This document shows, piece after piece, positions 13,309 to 27,954 of a DNA stretch of 64,000 nt (its first letter is position 1; every line of letters begins with the position of its first letter). The translations under genes and the position numbers were made by a program. This DNA is from Babylonia areolata (taxonomy: Eukaryota; Mollusca; Gastropoda; Neogastropoda; Buccinidae): the NCBI RefSeq assembly GCF_041734735.1, contig NC_134877.1:69570081-69634080 (forward strand), in the 5' to 3' direction. A model generated the notes under the pieces. The model did no database searches, was not told where the DNA came from, and saw only the letters and a program-made list of their open reading frames with translations.

Positions 13309-13461
13309 GTAAGGAGGGGGTCATGGTGAGGTGAACAGTAATTAATTCTCTTTGTGGACGTAATACAGTACTTTGTAAATGTTTTGCTTTGCTTCATGGT
13401 GAAGTGAAGATTAATTGATTTCTCTTTGTTGGGGTAATACTGTAATCTGTAAATAAAATAA

Positions 13462-13520
13462 ACTGCAGCAGGAAAAGGATTGTCACTGGCAGAATTCTGT
13501 AGAATTGAAATGGAACAATA
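13462..13520 (+). mobile_element. SINE core fragment
   Basis: caggaaaaggattgtcactg followed by gcagaattctgtagaatt resembles the core ggcaacaaaagggttgttcc-tggcaaaattctgtag. Short and diverged. Confidence 0.4.
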
Positions 13521-13982
13521 TAATCATGTTGGACAGAGGACAAGTAGTACACCTTCTTTTGATTGTATGGTGGGGTTTTGTTTTAGGGTCTTGACAGGTC
13601 TTGCTTTACTTCTAGCAACATTACTGCTTGAAAGTCCCAGTGGAAATATCACTCCTTTGCCCCAGTCCATTCTGTAGGGAGCGAAAAAACAAGTACAACA
13701 AAATGACAAAAAACTTAAGTACATGTCTGGTAATTTCATCTTTTTTAGGCATGAGATTCTTTAGAAAGATTTTGGGAAAGTGACAGATTTTAATGTTTGG
13801 TCAGTGTGTAATGGTAGAGGTCATGAGGCAGTTTCAGACTAAAACAGAAGACTGAAACAGAACTTGTCCATTTGATCCCTGTTTTCATCTTAAATTAGAA
13901 TAAAGATCACGGTTGGATGGATTGACCTTTTTTTTCTGCAGTATATTTCTTTCCTGAGTATGTTCCTTGCGTTTGTTTCCAG

Positions 13983-14060
13983 AGAGACTTTGAAGTAACG
14001 CCTGATGAAAAACGCCTGGGTAAAGCTGAAGAGGTGTTTGAACGCTTTTTGCAGCATGAT
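13983..14060 (+). CDS. GRK5: GRK exon 4 (residues 88-113): RGS-homology domain
   Basis: Acceptor gtttgtttccag, donor gtgagt at 14061, both codon boundaries phase 0. Encodes RDFEVTPDEKRLGKAEEVFE and then RFLQHD. The EVTPDEK motif matches the EYEVTPDEK of vertebrate GRK5. The middle helices of the RGS-homology domain vary more across the family, and the later half shows little direct identity. Confidence 0.92.
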
Positions 14061-14149
14061 GTGAGTGCTACACATGAGAAGTGTCTGGGATGGGCATGTT
14101 GTGCAGATGTCAGTCATCACGTTGACGCACAGTGGGTGTGGGTGTTAGT

Positions 14150-14285
14150 GAGTCTGATCACACACCTACTCACCCATTACCACCATCCACCCGCTCACCC
14201 ATATCCGCACACCCACACACACATATTTACACACCCACACATACACACACACACACACCCACACACACATAGACACCCACATGTT
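14150..14285 (+). repeat. CA/CCA-rich simple sequence after exon 4
   Basis: Interrupted CA and CCCACA repeats about 100 bp downstream of the exon 4 donor. His-rich open frames here come from the repeat. Confidence 0.85.
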
Positions 14286-14314
14286 AATGTACAAATGATA
14301 GGTTTGAAAACTAT

Positions 14315-14965
14315 ATGAATGTACTGTTGATAAAGATAGGTTTGAATATGCTATGTAAATGTACTAAAGATAGGGTTGAAAGCTATAGAAATGTATTGTT
14401 GATAGGTTTGAACATCATGTATGAATGTGCTGTTGATAGGTAAGTTTGAAAACTAGATAAATGTACTATGAATAGGTTTGAAAATGTTATATTAATGTAC
14501 AGTGTGTTTGAAAGCTATATAAATTTGCTACTGATAGGTTTGAAAACTATATAAATCAGACTAATTGATGACAGGTTTAAAAAAGCTGCGTAAATGTACT
14601 ATTGACAAGTTTGAAAGCTACAGAAATGTACTAGTGATAGGTTTAAAAATGCTGTATAAATGTACTGTTCAGTATTGATAAGTCTGAAACATTTAGAAAT
14701 GTACTAATGATAGGTTTGAAAGCTATATAAATATACTATTGACAGGTTTGAAAGTAACATAAATGCATTATTGATAGGATTGAAAATGCTATCATTTTTG
14801 ATAGGTTTGAAAGCTATATAAATGTACTTAATGTACTATCAATAGGTTTGAAAGTATGATATAAATGAACTATTCATAGACTATAAATAGGTTTGAAAGT
14901 GCTTTATAAATGTCATATTGATGGGTTTGAAAGCACTATATAAATGTGCTATTGTTGTTGTTATT
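14315..14965 (+). repeat. Minisatellite, diverged 30-36-bp unit, about 18 copies (intron 4)
   Basis: Units of the form gataggtttgaaagctatat then aaatgtactatt, with many substitutions and unit-length changes. This is an old array compared with the near-identical arrays at 30.3 and 43 kb. Confidence 0.9.
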
Positions 14966-15077
14966 ATTATTATTATTATTACTGTACACCATTGTCTGTG
15001 TGGGTGTATTTTCAATTGTCATTGATCATTTGAAATCAAGTGTTGTATAATTGAATGGGATAATTTTTTCTTTGCAG

Positions 15078-15181
15078 TCAGAGATGTACGTGATGCATGT
15101 CAACGGCAACCATGTGTCTGTGGTGAAAGAACAGATGGACCAGAAGAACGCCAACAAAGAACTCTTCAACTGCTGTGCAGA
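15078..15181 (+). CDS. GRK5: GRK exon 5 (residues 114-147): RGS-homology domain
   Basis: Acceptor attttttctttgcag. Encodes SEMYVMHVNGNHVSVVKEQM and then DQKNANKELFNCCA, matching the weakly conserved stretch that ends in CKELFSACA in GRK5. The donor is taken as gttagt at 15182, leaving two bases of a Glu codon (phase 2), which is completed exactly by exon 6. The open frame continues past the donor to 15275, but that part has no family similarity. Confidence 0.9.
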
Positions 15182-15738
15182 GTTAGTGTCCACTTCTGGC
15201 TCTGTTCACGTGTCTGTCCTCATGCTTGTGTTTGATGTCGTCTTTGGTGCTGTTGGCAGTTTCGTGACACCTTGAAACACACTGATACAGAAGTGAACAG
15301 AGGGAATTGGTGGCTGGCAGTTTGAGAGTTTCTGCTTGTAGTTTAACAATGGTTTTTTTTTTTTTTTTTTTTTTATTAAATAATTATTAATGAGATCTAT
15401 TAAATGTAGAAAGTGAAAGTAAAAAATACAAATGTGTGAAATTCATTGAACATGGAAAGAATGAAATTGAGTTACATTGTGTGAAGCCAGCAGTGTGCCT
15501 CACATTACTGTTACATTGACAGCAGTGAGATAGAGAGTTACTGGCAAGAGCAGTTCAGAAATGACAGGTAATGATTTTCTTTTTTTTTTTTAAGCTAACT
15601 CCAGTGTAGTGGATGATGTGAGCAAAGCCCACCATAGTAATCCTTTGGGTGAAAGCCAGTGAGACAGGACATAAGTCAGTACGAGTCATTGAAAGGTATT
15701 GATTGATACTTACACAGTTTCCACTTTTATTTCTTCAG

Positions 15739-15831
15739 GGTGGTGAAAGCATACCTGTCAGAAGGACCGTTCTCCGAGTTTGTCAGTAGTATGTACTTCA
15801 AACGCTATTTGCAATGGAAGTGGTTGGAAAG
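15739..15831 (+). CDS. GRK5: GRK exon 6 (residues 148-178): end of RGS-homology domain
   Basis: Acceptor cttttatttcttcag. Encodes [20 protein letters not shown] followed by [11 protein letters not shown], matching the family block that ends FLQWKWLER just before the kinase domain. Ends at phase 2 before donor gtgagt at 15832. The codon split with exon 7 becomes AGC (Ser), where vertebrate GRK5 and GRK6 have Arg. Confidence 0.94.
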
Positions 15832-16136
15832 GTGAGTTGTTTTATGTTTATTTTATTCTATGCAGTGAGTTAGAAATTGTTTGAAATAATCTTTGATTGT
15901 TCAACAGTTCACATATATTAAAAATACGAGCTAACACAAAAGAGCATCAACAAGCGTGATATTTTCAGGGTTTGTACAGGGATTTTTCTTTCATTCAGAT
16001 GCAGAACGGTTTGCTTGCGTGTTTCAGTTTTCTGCACAGATGTCTAAAAATAGTTTTAACTTATAGTTGTTGACATATAAGAAAATGTTTACGATAAGTG
16101 TTTTCACTGTTATTCAGTAAAATAGTCAAAGTGGAG

Positions 16137-16671
<535 letters not shown>

Positions 16672-17069
16672 TAAAATGTCATTTTATTTTTATTTATTTT
16701 CCATAGTTTCCGTCCTCCTTTCACTGAATTCCAACCGCCGTGACTGATCAGTTGATAGCACGCTTGTCTGTGCGCCAGATACAATATCAGCCATTCAAGA
16801 CCGGTCTGTCAGCTCTGTGGGATAAGTGGATGACAGATGGTGACCATTCCTTCATTGAAATTGGCCGCTTGAAATGTGCAACCCCCCAAGATGTCTGCAC
16901 ATCGCTCGTCACTGTCTGGGAACAGAGTGTGTCATCAAAAGCAGTTTCCATGAAAATGAAATTGTGGCAGCAGACAACACCAGTGCAACTTGCACTGTAG
17001 CAGTTGACACGACAGCAGCAGATGATGCAATAACAGCAGATGACGCAAAGACCACTTGGTGCATGTGCA

Positions 17070-17625
17070 CACTGTGAGGTGACAACCCTTTACTGACATC
17101 CTGACCTGTAAACTCAGTCTTATCTCAGTGAAGGGACAGGCCTTCACTGACGTCCTGACCAGTAAGCTCAGTCCTATTTCTGTGATCGGAAAGCCCTTCA
17201 CTGACATCCTGACCTGTGATGTCTGTCTTATTTCAGTAAGGTGACAGTGCCTGTAAGCTCTGTCTTATCTCAGTGAGGTGACAGCCCTTCACTGATGTCC
17301 TGACCTGCGAGTTCTGTCTTTTCTCAGTGAGGTGACAGCCCATCACTGACGTCCTGACCTGTAAGCTCTGTCTTATCTCAGTGAGGTGACAGCCCATCAC
17401 TGACATCCTGACGTGTGAGTTCTGTCTTTTCTCAGTGAGGTGACAGCCCTTCACTGATGTCCTGACCTGTAAGCTCTGTCTTTTCTCAGTGAGGTGGCAG
17501 CCCTTCACTGATATCCTGACCTAGAAGAAGCGCTGTCTGATCTCAGTGAGGTGACAGCCCTTCAATGGCATCCTGACCTGTGATTTCTGTCTTAGTGAGG
17601 TGACAGCCCTTCACTGACAATTATC
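17070..17625 (+). repeat. 54-bp satellite, + orientation, about 10 copies (intron 7)
   Basis: Unit gtgaggtgacagcccttcac, tgacatcctgacctgtaagc, tctgtcttatctca. The same unit occurs as its reverse complement at 31165-31858 and in a diverged form at 60-640. Confidence 0.95.
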
Positions 17626-17787
17626 GAAAGCAGTCAAGGGGTTAGAAAAAACAATCAATCAAATGGAACCCCCACCAATCATATGAAAACCAATCCTCAT
17701 TTGTAGTCTTTGCTTATGCTTGTGTTATTCTTACTTGGTTTGTAAACTTTGTTTATGAACAAGATGACTATGTGTAATGAATTATCG

Positions 17788-17789
<2 letters not shown>

Positions 17790-17822
<33 letters not shown>

Positions 17823-17832
17823 TGTGTGTGTA
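17790..17832 (+). repeat. (TG)n-(GA)n microsatellite
   Basis: tgtgtgtgtg followed by a GA run and tgtgtgtg in intron 7. Confidence 0.95.
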
Positions 17833-18059
17833 TGGTTTGTTTCTGGCTGACTTGTTAATATAAAGCACCTTGAGATGTTGGACAGTGTGATATAACTGGT
17901 AGGTACCAGTACAGACTCTGGCAGATGTGTGATTCATGTCTCTGCAAAATAATAGTCTGCAAGAGTGGACAGTGACCTCAGTTAGGTATATTACCAGCCA
18001 TCTACTCTTGTGTGAAGTGCCCTTTTCTGCAGCAGTCATGTTATGATTATTATAATACT

Positions 18060-19939
<1,880 letters not shown>

Positions 19940-20099
19940 TGAACAGTGGGCCTCGCTTGGTGATGACGTCATGTGAGGAACAGCCCAGTGAAAGTGTGTA
20001 ACCCTTTTTGACCTGAGCTTTCAGTTCACTAAGAAAGTATGTTGGGAAGTTTCAGTGCTCCAGGGTCAAGATGTTTGATGGTTTGAAACAATATAAATG

Positions 20100-20102
<3 letters not shown>

Positions 20103-20153
<51 letters not shown>
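20103..20153 (+). repeat. A-tract followed by (AT)n
   Basis: About 28 A then about 11 AT units, adjoining copy 2 of dispersed repeat family X. Confidence 0.95.
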
Positions 20154-20425
20154 TGATAGTCAGTCATGTCCGACTATGACCATCAGAACAGCAGAGGAGG
20201 CAACTGCTGTTCCGACTATTTGGGCTAGAATTTGATTATAGCGGAGAGTGTTTTGCCCAAGTTATATCCCACTCTCTCGGCCAAAAGGGTTTTAGGACAG
20301 TCAGCGTTGGGATGGTTCCCAAAGGCCAACTAGCACACAAGGCTGCAGCACTAAGAGCCAGTGCAATTTTGCCTCCTAGTTTGAGAGTCATAGTCCTTCA
20401 CAAAAGACTAAGCTGTAAATGATTT
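20150..20425 (+). repeat. Dispersed repeat family X, copy 2
   Basis: Starts gatagtcagtcatgtccgac and shares the ordered blocks listed for 3765-4055. Better preserved at its start than copy 1. Unclassified; no coding remnant. Confidence 0.7.
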
Positions 20426-20879
20426 CCCATTGACTGGAGAAACCATTGATAATACAGCTCTCACTTTGCTGTTGGCCCAAATGTAAACTTACGTCACTGT
20501 GTGATATAAGCTGAGTGTTGGGCTATATACGTCTGTGTAGAAAAAGATTCAGTCCTTTAGAATCTTTATTTTATTTTTATTTTTTATTTTTTTTATTTTT
20601 TTGCATTCAGTGAATTTCTTTACTTGGTCAGTTTGAAGTCAGTTTGACAATTCACACACACATCACACGCACCAAGCCATTATCAAAGCACAATGGCATA
20701 AAAATAAAAATAAAAAAGACAGCATGAAAACGGAATATTTGGGGAGGGGACAGCTAATATCAAACTTTCTGACAGAGAGGAAGACATAACATGTACAAGG
20801 CACACCAAATCATCATGCACAAAACAACAGGTTTTATTAATCTTTTTATCAGGACAACTCAAAAAAGCACAAAACAATG

Positions 20880-21265
20880 TAATTCTTTTTGGCCACAGTG
20901 GTAGACTGCAGTGTATTATCCACTGTGTCCAGGGCTTGGCATGGGAAGGTGGGGCCCTTTTCTCTCCTTCTCTTGTTCCCCACCTGAAGTTGGCTTCCTG
21001 GTCACACCTGGGTGGAGTGAGGGGATATTGCAGTGAACAGCCTTTCCCAAGGGCTCGGCACCGTGCTGAAATGGTCCTCAAACCCTGATTACGGATCAAC
21101 TCTGGGCTCAGCATTATGTTGAAATGGTCTTCAGACCTGATTACGGATCAACTCTGGGCTCGGCACTATGCTGAAATGGGTCCTCAAACCCTGATTACGG
21201 ATCAGCTCTGGGCTCAGCACTGTGCTGAAATGGGTCCTCAAACCCTGATTACGGATCAACTCTGA
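20880..21265 (+). repeat. Dispersed repeat family Z with a four-fold 60-bp tandem end (intron 8)
   Basis: 20935-21085 shares cacacctgggtggagtgagg, cctttc-c-agg-ctc and gaaatggtcctcaaaccctg with 40880-41080. Its end, ctgattacggatcaactctg followed by ggctcggcactatgctgaaa, is repeated four times at about 60-bp spacing (21025-21265). Confidence 0.75.
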
Positions 21266-21646
21266 AAGAGATGTCCAAAGACTAACAACTGCTTCTGCAC
21301 CATCATGAACAATGTTGGAGTATTAAGAATGGAAGACGCACTGTCCCTGGCCAGAAGTGGCTCAGAGGGCAGAACAAACGTGTGTGTGTGACAGTGAGGA
21401 TGATGTATTTCTTGTGCAGCGGTTAGGTTGTGGTGTCCCTGATTGTTTGTCACTGTCAGGAATGTATAGACTTGTTGAAACAGTGTCACCTGTGACATGA
21501 GATATAGAAGAAAAAAATCTGCTGTTTATACAACAATCACAGCAGTCATGTCCACTGAAGTGTTTGTGTAAATTTGAGCACCACAAACCCATGCCCATAA
21601 CCATACACCTATACCCACAATCACAATCACATCAACACTCCTGCCA

Positions 21647-21648
21647 CC

Positions 21649-21682
<34 letters not shown>

Positions 21683-21717
21683 AACCACACACACATCAAC
21701 ACTTCTGTCACTCAAAC

Positions 21718-21755
<38 letters not shown>
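21647..21755 (+). repeat. (CA)n microsatellites
   Basis: Two CA runs (21652-21680 and 21720-21753) separated by a partly duplicated caccaaccacacacacatcaac segment, 130 bp before exon 9. Confidence 0.95.
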
Positions 21756-21758
<3 letters not shown>

Positions 21759-21882
21759 CTTTAAGAAGACATCATTTACTTAGGTCCTGCTGTCTAAGTT
21801 CAATGATAAATTAGTATACCTTTTTTGTTTTCTTTTTTTTTTTCATTAAAAAAAAACAAAAACATATTCTGTTGTGTTTCAG

Positions 21883-21920
21883 AGATCTGAAACCAGAGAA
21901 CATTTTATTAGATGATGATG
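21883..21920 (+). CDS. GRK5: GRK exon 9 (residues 311-323): catalytic loop
   Basis: A 38-bp exon after acceptor ctgttgtgtttcag. It completes Arg and encodes DLKPENILLDDD, the catalytic loop with the base Asp312, Lys314 and Asn317. Ends at phase 1 before donor gtgagt. It is too short to show as a long open frame, but the motif is unmistakable. Confidence 0.96.
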
Positions 21921-22390
21921 GTGAGTACTTGTTTTTGATTTTGAAGTGTTTGAAGTGCATCTCCTTGAAACCCATGGTCCTTAACAGAACCCTCACTCAC
22001 CCAACCCCTTCTCCTGTTGTAGCCCACTCATGGGCATAAAAGGCGAATCAGTTCAGTAGTGTGACCTCTTTATTGTGGCATGCTAAGTGAATGTCAGTTC
22101 CATGTTCCTTGTGTATTTCATGATGAGTGACTGTGAAAGTATATAATGATTACATGTGTTTGATTATGATCATTATACAAAAGGTCCGCATCAGCTCAGC
22201 ATTTCAGCATTTTATGTCATTTATATATTTTCATTGAATGACTGTTATTTTCATGTTTTTTTTGTGTAGCATACACCACACATGAATTTCTCTTCTTGGG
22301 ATAATAAAGTATTCTGTATTCTGTAATTTAGACAATTAAATCGGGGAAAAAAAAAAAGATAGAAAGTTAGTTGTTGGTTAACAGTTGATG

Positions 22391-24600
22391 TTGCAGCTAC
22401 TCCTCGTGGAAATGTCATCAACTCTGTGACAGTCAGTCTCTTGTCACAGGACAGCTACTCCTCATGGAGAGGTCATCAACTCTGTGACAGTCAGTCTCTT
22501 GTCACAGGACAGCTACTCCTCGTGGAAATGTCATCAACTCTGTGACAGTCAGTCTCTTGTCACAGGACAGCTACTCCTCATGGAGAGGTCATCAACTCTG
22601 TGACAGTCAGTCTCTTGTCACAGGACAGCTACTCCTCATGGAGAGGTCATCAACTCTGTGACAGTCAGTCTCTTGTCACAGGGCAGCTACTCCTCATGGA
22701 GAGGTCATCAAATCTGTAACAGTCTCTTGTCACAGGACAGCTACTCCTCATGGAGAGGTCATCAACTCTGTGACAGTCAGTCTCTTGTCACAGGACAGCT
22801 ACTCCTCATGGAGAGGTCATCAAATCTGTAACAATCAGTCTCTTGTCACAGGACAGCTACTCCTCATGGAGAGGTCATCGACTCTGTGACAGTCAGTCTC
22901 TTGTCACAGGACAGCTACTCCTCATGGAGAGGTCATCAACTCTGTAAGTCTCTTGTCACAGGACAGCTACTCCTGATGGAGAGGTCATCAAATCTGTAAC
23001 AGTCAGTCTCTTGTCACAGGACAGCTACTCCTCATGGAGAGGTAATCAAATCTGTAACAGTCAGTCTCTTGTCACAGGACAGCTACTCCTGATGGAGAGG
23101 TCATCAAATCTGTAACAGTCTCTTGTCACAGGACAGCTACTCCTCATGGAGAGGTCATCAACTCTGTCAGTCTCTTGTCACAGGACAGCTACTCCTCATG
23201 GAGAGGTCATCAACTTTGTAACAGTCAGTCTCTTGTCACAGGACAGCTACTCCTCATGGAGAGGTCATCAACTCTGTAACAGTCTCTTGTCACAGGACAG
23301 CTACTCCTCATGGAGAGGTCATCAACTCTGTGACAGTCAGTCTCTTGTCACAGGACAGCTACTCCTCATGGAGAGGTCATCAACTCTGTGACAGTCAGTC
23401 TCTTGTCACAGGGCAGCTACTCCTCATGGAGAGGTCATCAACTCTGTAACAGTCTCTTGTCACAGGACAGCTACTCCTCATGGAGAGGTCATCAACTCTG
23501 TAACAGTCAGTCTCTTGTCACAGGACAGCTACTCCTCATGGAGAGGTCATCAACTCTGTAACAGTCTCTTGTCACAGGACAGCTACTCCTCATGGAGAGG
23601 TCATCAACTCTGTAACAGTCTCTTGTCACAGGACAGCTACTCCTCATGGAGAGGTCATCAACTCTGTAACAGTCAGTCTCTTGTCACAGGACAGCTACTC
23701 CTCATGGAGAAGTCATCAACTCTGTGACAGTCAGTCTCTTGTCACAGGACAGCTACTCCTCATGGAGAGGTCATCAACTCTGTAAGTCTCTTGTCACAGG
23801 ACAGCTACTCCTGATGGAGAGGTCATCAAATCTGTAACAGTCAGTCTCTTGTCACAGGACAGCTACTCCTCATGGAGAGGTAATCAGATCTGTAACAGTC
23901 AGTCTCTTGTCACAGGACAGCTACTCCTGATGGAGAGGTCATCAAATCTGTAACAGTCTCTTGTCACAGGACAGCTACTCCTCATGGAGAGGTCATCAAC
24001 TCTGTACAGTCTCTTGTCACAGGACAGCTACTCCTCATGGAGAGGTCATCAAATCTGTAACAGTCAGTCTCTTGTCACAGGACAGCTACTCCTCATGGAG
24101 AGGTCATCAACTCTGTAACAGTCTCTTGTCACAGGACAGCTACTCCTCATGGAGAGGTCATCAACTCTGTAACAGTCAGTCTCTTGTCACAGGACAGCTA
24201 CTCCTCATGGAGAGGTCATCAACTCTGTAACAGTCTCTTGTCACAGGACAGCTACTCCTCATGGAGAGGTCATCAACTCTGTAACAGTCTCTTGTCACAG
24301 GACAGCTACTCCTCATGGAGAGGTCATCAACTCTGTAACAGTCAGTCTCTTGTCACAGGACAGCTACTCCTCATGGAGAGGTCATCAACTCTGTAACAGT
24401 CTCTTGTCACAGGACAGCTACTCCTCATGGAGAGGTCATCAACTCTGTAACAGTCTCTTGTCACAGGACAGCTACTCCTCATGGAGAGGTCATCAACTCT
24501 GTAACAGTCAGTCTCTTGTCACAGGACAGCTACTCCTCATGGAGAGGTCATCAACTCTGTAACAGTCAGTCTCTTGTCACAGGGTTCAGGTGGTTGTGAG
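22391..24600 (+). repeat. Minisatellite, 47-59-bp units, about 42 copies (intron 9)
   Basis: Unit ggacagctactcctcatgga, gaggtcatcaactctgtgac, agtcagtctcttgtcaca. Length classes differ by losing gtgacagtca or similar. From about 23140 a higher-order pattern of alternating lengths is visible. Each unit carries tctcttgtcacag, an acceptor-like sequence, and a few have ctctgtaagtctc, a donor-like one. Confidence 0.97.
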
Positions 24601-24740
24601 AGGACTGCTGTGCTGTTTTGGATGTGGCTGTGCTGTTGTGAAAAAGTATTGCTCAGAGTCTTGGTAACTAGTTTCAGTTTCAATGAGGCATCAAAGCATG
24701 TGGATTATTCCAGGTACTCTGCATCTGATTTATATAAATA

Positions 24741-24744
<4 letters not shown>

Positions 24745-24779
<35 letters not shown>
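24745..24779 (+). repeat. Poly(A) tract
   Basis: About 33 A residues between the intron 9 array and a SINE. Confidence 0.95.
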
Positions 24780-24783
<4 letters not shown>

Positions 24784-24904
24784 TGGGTGGTGGACAGATC
24801 ATACCTGACATGTACAAAAACTGTCATTGCGAGCTTTCGTCTGATTGGTCTGTTGACCTGTCATTTCTTCTTTCTGATCTACTCATTTGCTGGTTTTCTT
24901 TGCA

Positions 24905-25295
24905 GGAGGAAGGTGGCAGAATGGTTAAGATGCTCCTCTGCCAATCCAGAGAGTCCTTAAGGGTCTGGGTTCGAATTCTGCTCTTGCTCTTTCTCCCAAG
25001 TTTGACAGGAAAATCAAACTGTCTAATCATTCGGATGAGACAATAAACCAAGGTCTTATGTGCAGCACACACTTGGCGCACTGGAAAAGAACCCATGACA
25101 ATGAGAGAGTTGTCCTCTGGCAAAATTCTGTAGAAGAAATCCACAAATACACAAATATATTTGTATGCACTCAAGGCCTGATTAAGCATGTTGGGTTATG
25201 CTGCTGGTCAGGCATCTGCTTTGCAGATGTAGTGTACCTTATAATATGGATTTATCAGAATCCAGTGACATCAGTGTGAGAAACCGAAACTCGCT
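24905..25295 (+). mobile_element. tRNA-derived SINE, subfamily II, near full length (intron 9)
   Basis: Head aaggtggcagaatggttaag, B-box-like gggttcgaattctg (tRNA-Leu-like layout); core cattcggatgagacaataaa, aagaacccatgacaatgaga and ggcaaaattctgtagaagaa; tail caaggcctgattaagcatgt, tcaggcatctgctttgcaga. The core is shared with subfamily I, the head and tail are not. Confidence 0.8.
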
Positions 25296-25733
25296 TTTGT
25301 TTCATCTTTATTGTCAGGGTTCTTGCAGTCATGGAAGACTATGGAAAAGTCTAGAAATAATATAAAGATAATTTCCAGGGCCAGAATAGTTGTGGAAATA
25401 AGTTTATTACCCTGCAAGATTGGGTAAAGTCTTGGAATTTTCATACTTTTCACCACACCAAGAGTGTTGGAGAAGATTTTGCTTTCTTAAAAGAGCCAGT
25501 CAAAGTGATGAAAATTGAATAAATTTCAAGATCTCTTTTTTTTTTTTCTCTCCAAGTTCCATTCTTTCTTCTCACTATAATTCACTCTTATTGTTTATAT
25601 GTTTGTGCATACTTTTTTTCTGATTTGCTTGTGTGTGACATTGTTTTTTTGGTCTTGGAAAATTTAACGCAAGGTTTGTTTAAAAGCTGGGAAAAGAGTG
25701 GAATTTGACTGCTGAGACTTGTGTTAACCATGA

Positions 25734-25991
<258 letters not shown>

Positions 25992-26040
25992 TGATTTGTG
26001 GTTTGACAGGTTGTAAATGTAATGTATTGTATTACACTCT

Positions 26041-26240
26041 TTTGTCACAACAGATTTTTCTGTGTGAAATTCAGGCTGCTCTCCCTAGGGAGATTGCGTC
26101 GCAATACTGAGAGCGCCACCCATTTTTTTGTATTTTTTCCTGCCTGCAATTTTTTTGTTTGTTTTTTTTCCTATTGAAGTGAATTTTTCTGTAGAATTTA
26201 GCTAGGGACAACTCTGTGAAATTTGGACACGCTGATTTGA
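26041..26240 (-). mobile_element. SINE subfamily I, tail and part of core (intron 10)
   Basis: Reverse complement of the tail (tgtcacaacagatttttctg, ggctgctctccctagggaga, agcgccaccca) and of the core (tgaatttttctgtagaattt). Confidence 0.75.
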
Positions 26241-26449
26241 AATGAAATTTGATAGAGTTAACACATACATGCAATGTGTTTAACAGAAAATTATATTCAG
26301 ACACTGGGTTAAAAAGTTGACTTGAAAGAGAATGGAAATCCTAGAAGTTTGGCTTACAAGACTTGGCCAATGTCTGTGCTGATAAGTGAAATTAGTTATG
26401 TGAAAATAGAAATACATAAAGAATAAAAGGGCTTATTCTGTACATTGAC

Positions 26450-26610
26450 GTTTTTATTTTTATTTTTTTTTATTTTTTTTTTTAAAATAATTTTTTAAAT
26501 TTTTTACTCTTATAGTTGACTTCATCAAGTTTTTGCACCTTATACATATTATTATTTGTAGTAGTAGTTCTTTTTTTATGTATTTATCCATTATTTATTT
26601 ACTTTTTTTT
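26450..26610 (+). repeat. T-rich low-complexity sequence
   Basis: Long T runs with scattered A, preceding a SINE tail. Confidence 0.7.
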
Positions 26611-26760
26611 TTTCTCAAGGCCTGACTAAGCGCGTTGGGTTACGCTGCTGGTCAGGCATCTGCTTGGCAGATGTGGTGTAGCGTATGTGGATTTGTCCGA
26701 ACGCAGTGACGCCTCCTTGAGTTACTGAAACTGACGAAAACAGAAATTCAGTAATACAAG
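26610..26760 (+). mobile_element. SINE tail, subfamily II (intron 10)
   Basis: ctcaaggcctgactaagcgc, gttgggttacgctgctggtc, aggcatctgcttggcagatg, gtccgaacgcagtgacgcct. Well preserved, and almost identical to 52690-52800. Confidence 0.85.
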
Positions 26761-26879
26761 CAGAATGGCTAACTTGTTCAAGTCCACAGCTACCTGCCTG
26801 CTGCAACTCCCCAGGACCAGCACTACATAACACCCCTGCTGGAGAAAACAGGGTGGTTCACCAAAACAGCAAAAGCTTA

Positions 26880-27120
26880 TAGAGGACTGTTGATTTCATT
26901 GGTCAAACAAAACAGAAGGCGCTAGTCAGGGGGGCAAAGGGGAGGTTACCTACTTCCGTAAGGTTATCGGCCGTAGCTACTTTCATTTTCTCGGCGTAGG
27001 CAGATAGTAGTTTGCACAGGACAGGAATGTCAGACTCCTGCTGGAGTCTGCACTAGTGGGTCACGGTAAGTATGTTACTTAAAACGTAATTTTAGGAAGA
27101 AAATTTCCTTTTCATGCTTC
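26880..27120 (+). repeat. Possible dispersed repeat containing a donor-like site
   Basis: cgctagtcaggggggcaaag, cttccgtaaggttatcggcc, and ggtcacggtaagtatgttac near 27058. I recognise it as a recurrent sequence but cannot classify it. The cacg-gtaagt is a good splice donor consensus. Confidence 0.3.
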
Positions 27121-27295
27121 TGGATTCCACAACCAATTTAAAATTGAACACCCTACAGTATCAAGCAAGAATAAAGGAAATCAGAATACTGTGTTGGTAT
27201 GAGAATACTGGTACTGGTCCATAGGGGAAGTAATCGTGATACAAATTAACTCATACCTGGAGTAGAATGAGTCAAGTTGCATATGTTTGACTTCC

Positions 27296-27697
<402 letters not shown>

Positions 27698-27954
27698 TGA
27701 CAGTGATACTGCCTGTTTTTGTTAACCACAAACATTGACATTTTGATATGTTTTGAAGTGATGTAGATACATAGTATAGTACAACTGAGGCATCGGTAGT
27801 GAAGAGAACCTTTGTAAATCATGTGATTACTGTTTATAGCATATGCATGTTAATGTATGATCATATACATAGAGCTAGATGAATATGAAATGCAATACAA
27901 CACGGATACAAGCAGGTGTTGGTTTTATTCCAAACAGCCCTCTGTGTTGCTACA

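Noticed and set aside
15182-15275. Open frame continuing exon 5 past 15181
   Set aside because: gttagt at 15182 is a good donor, exon 6 continues the family match in the right phase, and the extension has no family similarity.
22391-24600. Array of regularly spaced repeats considered as CRISPR
   Set aside because: No unique spacers between repeats, eukaryotic gene context, and no cas genes. It is an ordinary minisatellite.
24905-24990. tRNA-Leu-like sequence considered as a real tRNA gene; likewise 2443-2530, 16137-16205 and 27957-28035
   Set aside because: A and B box-like motifs are present, but the cloverleaf pairing is poor and each is followed by the SINE core or body found in several copies.
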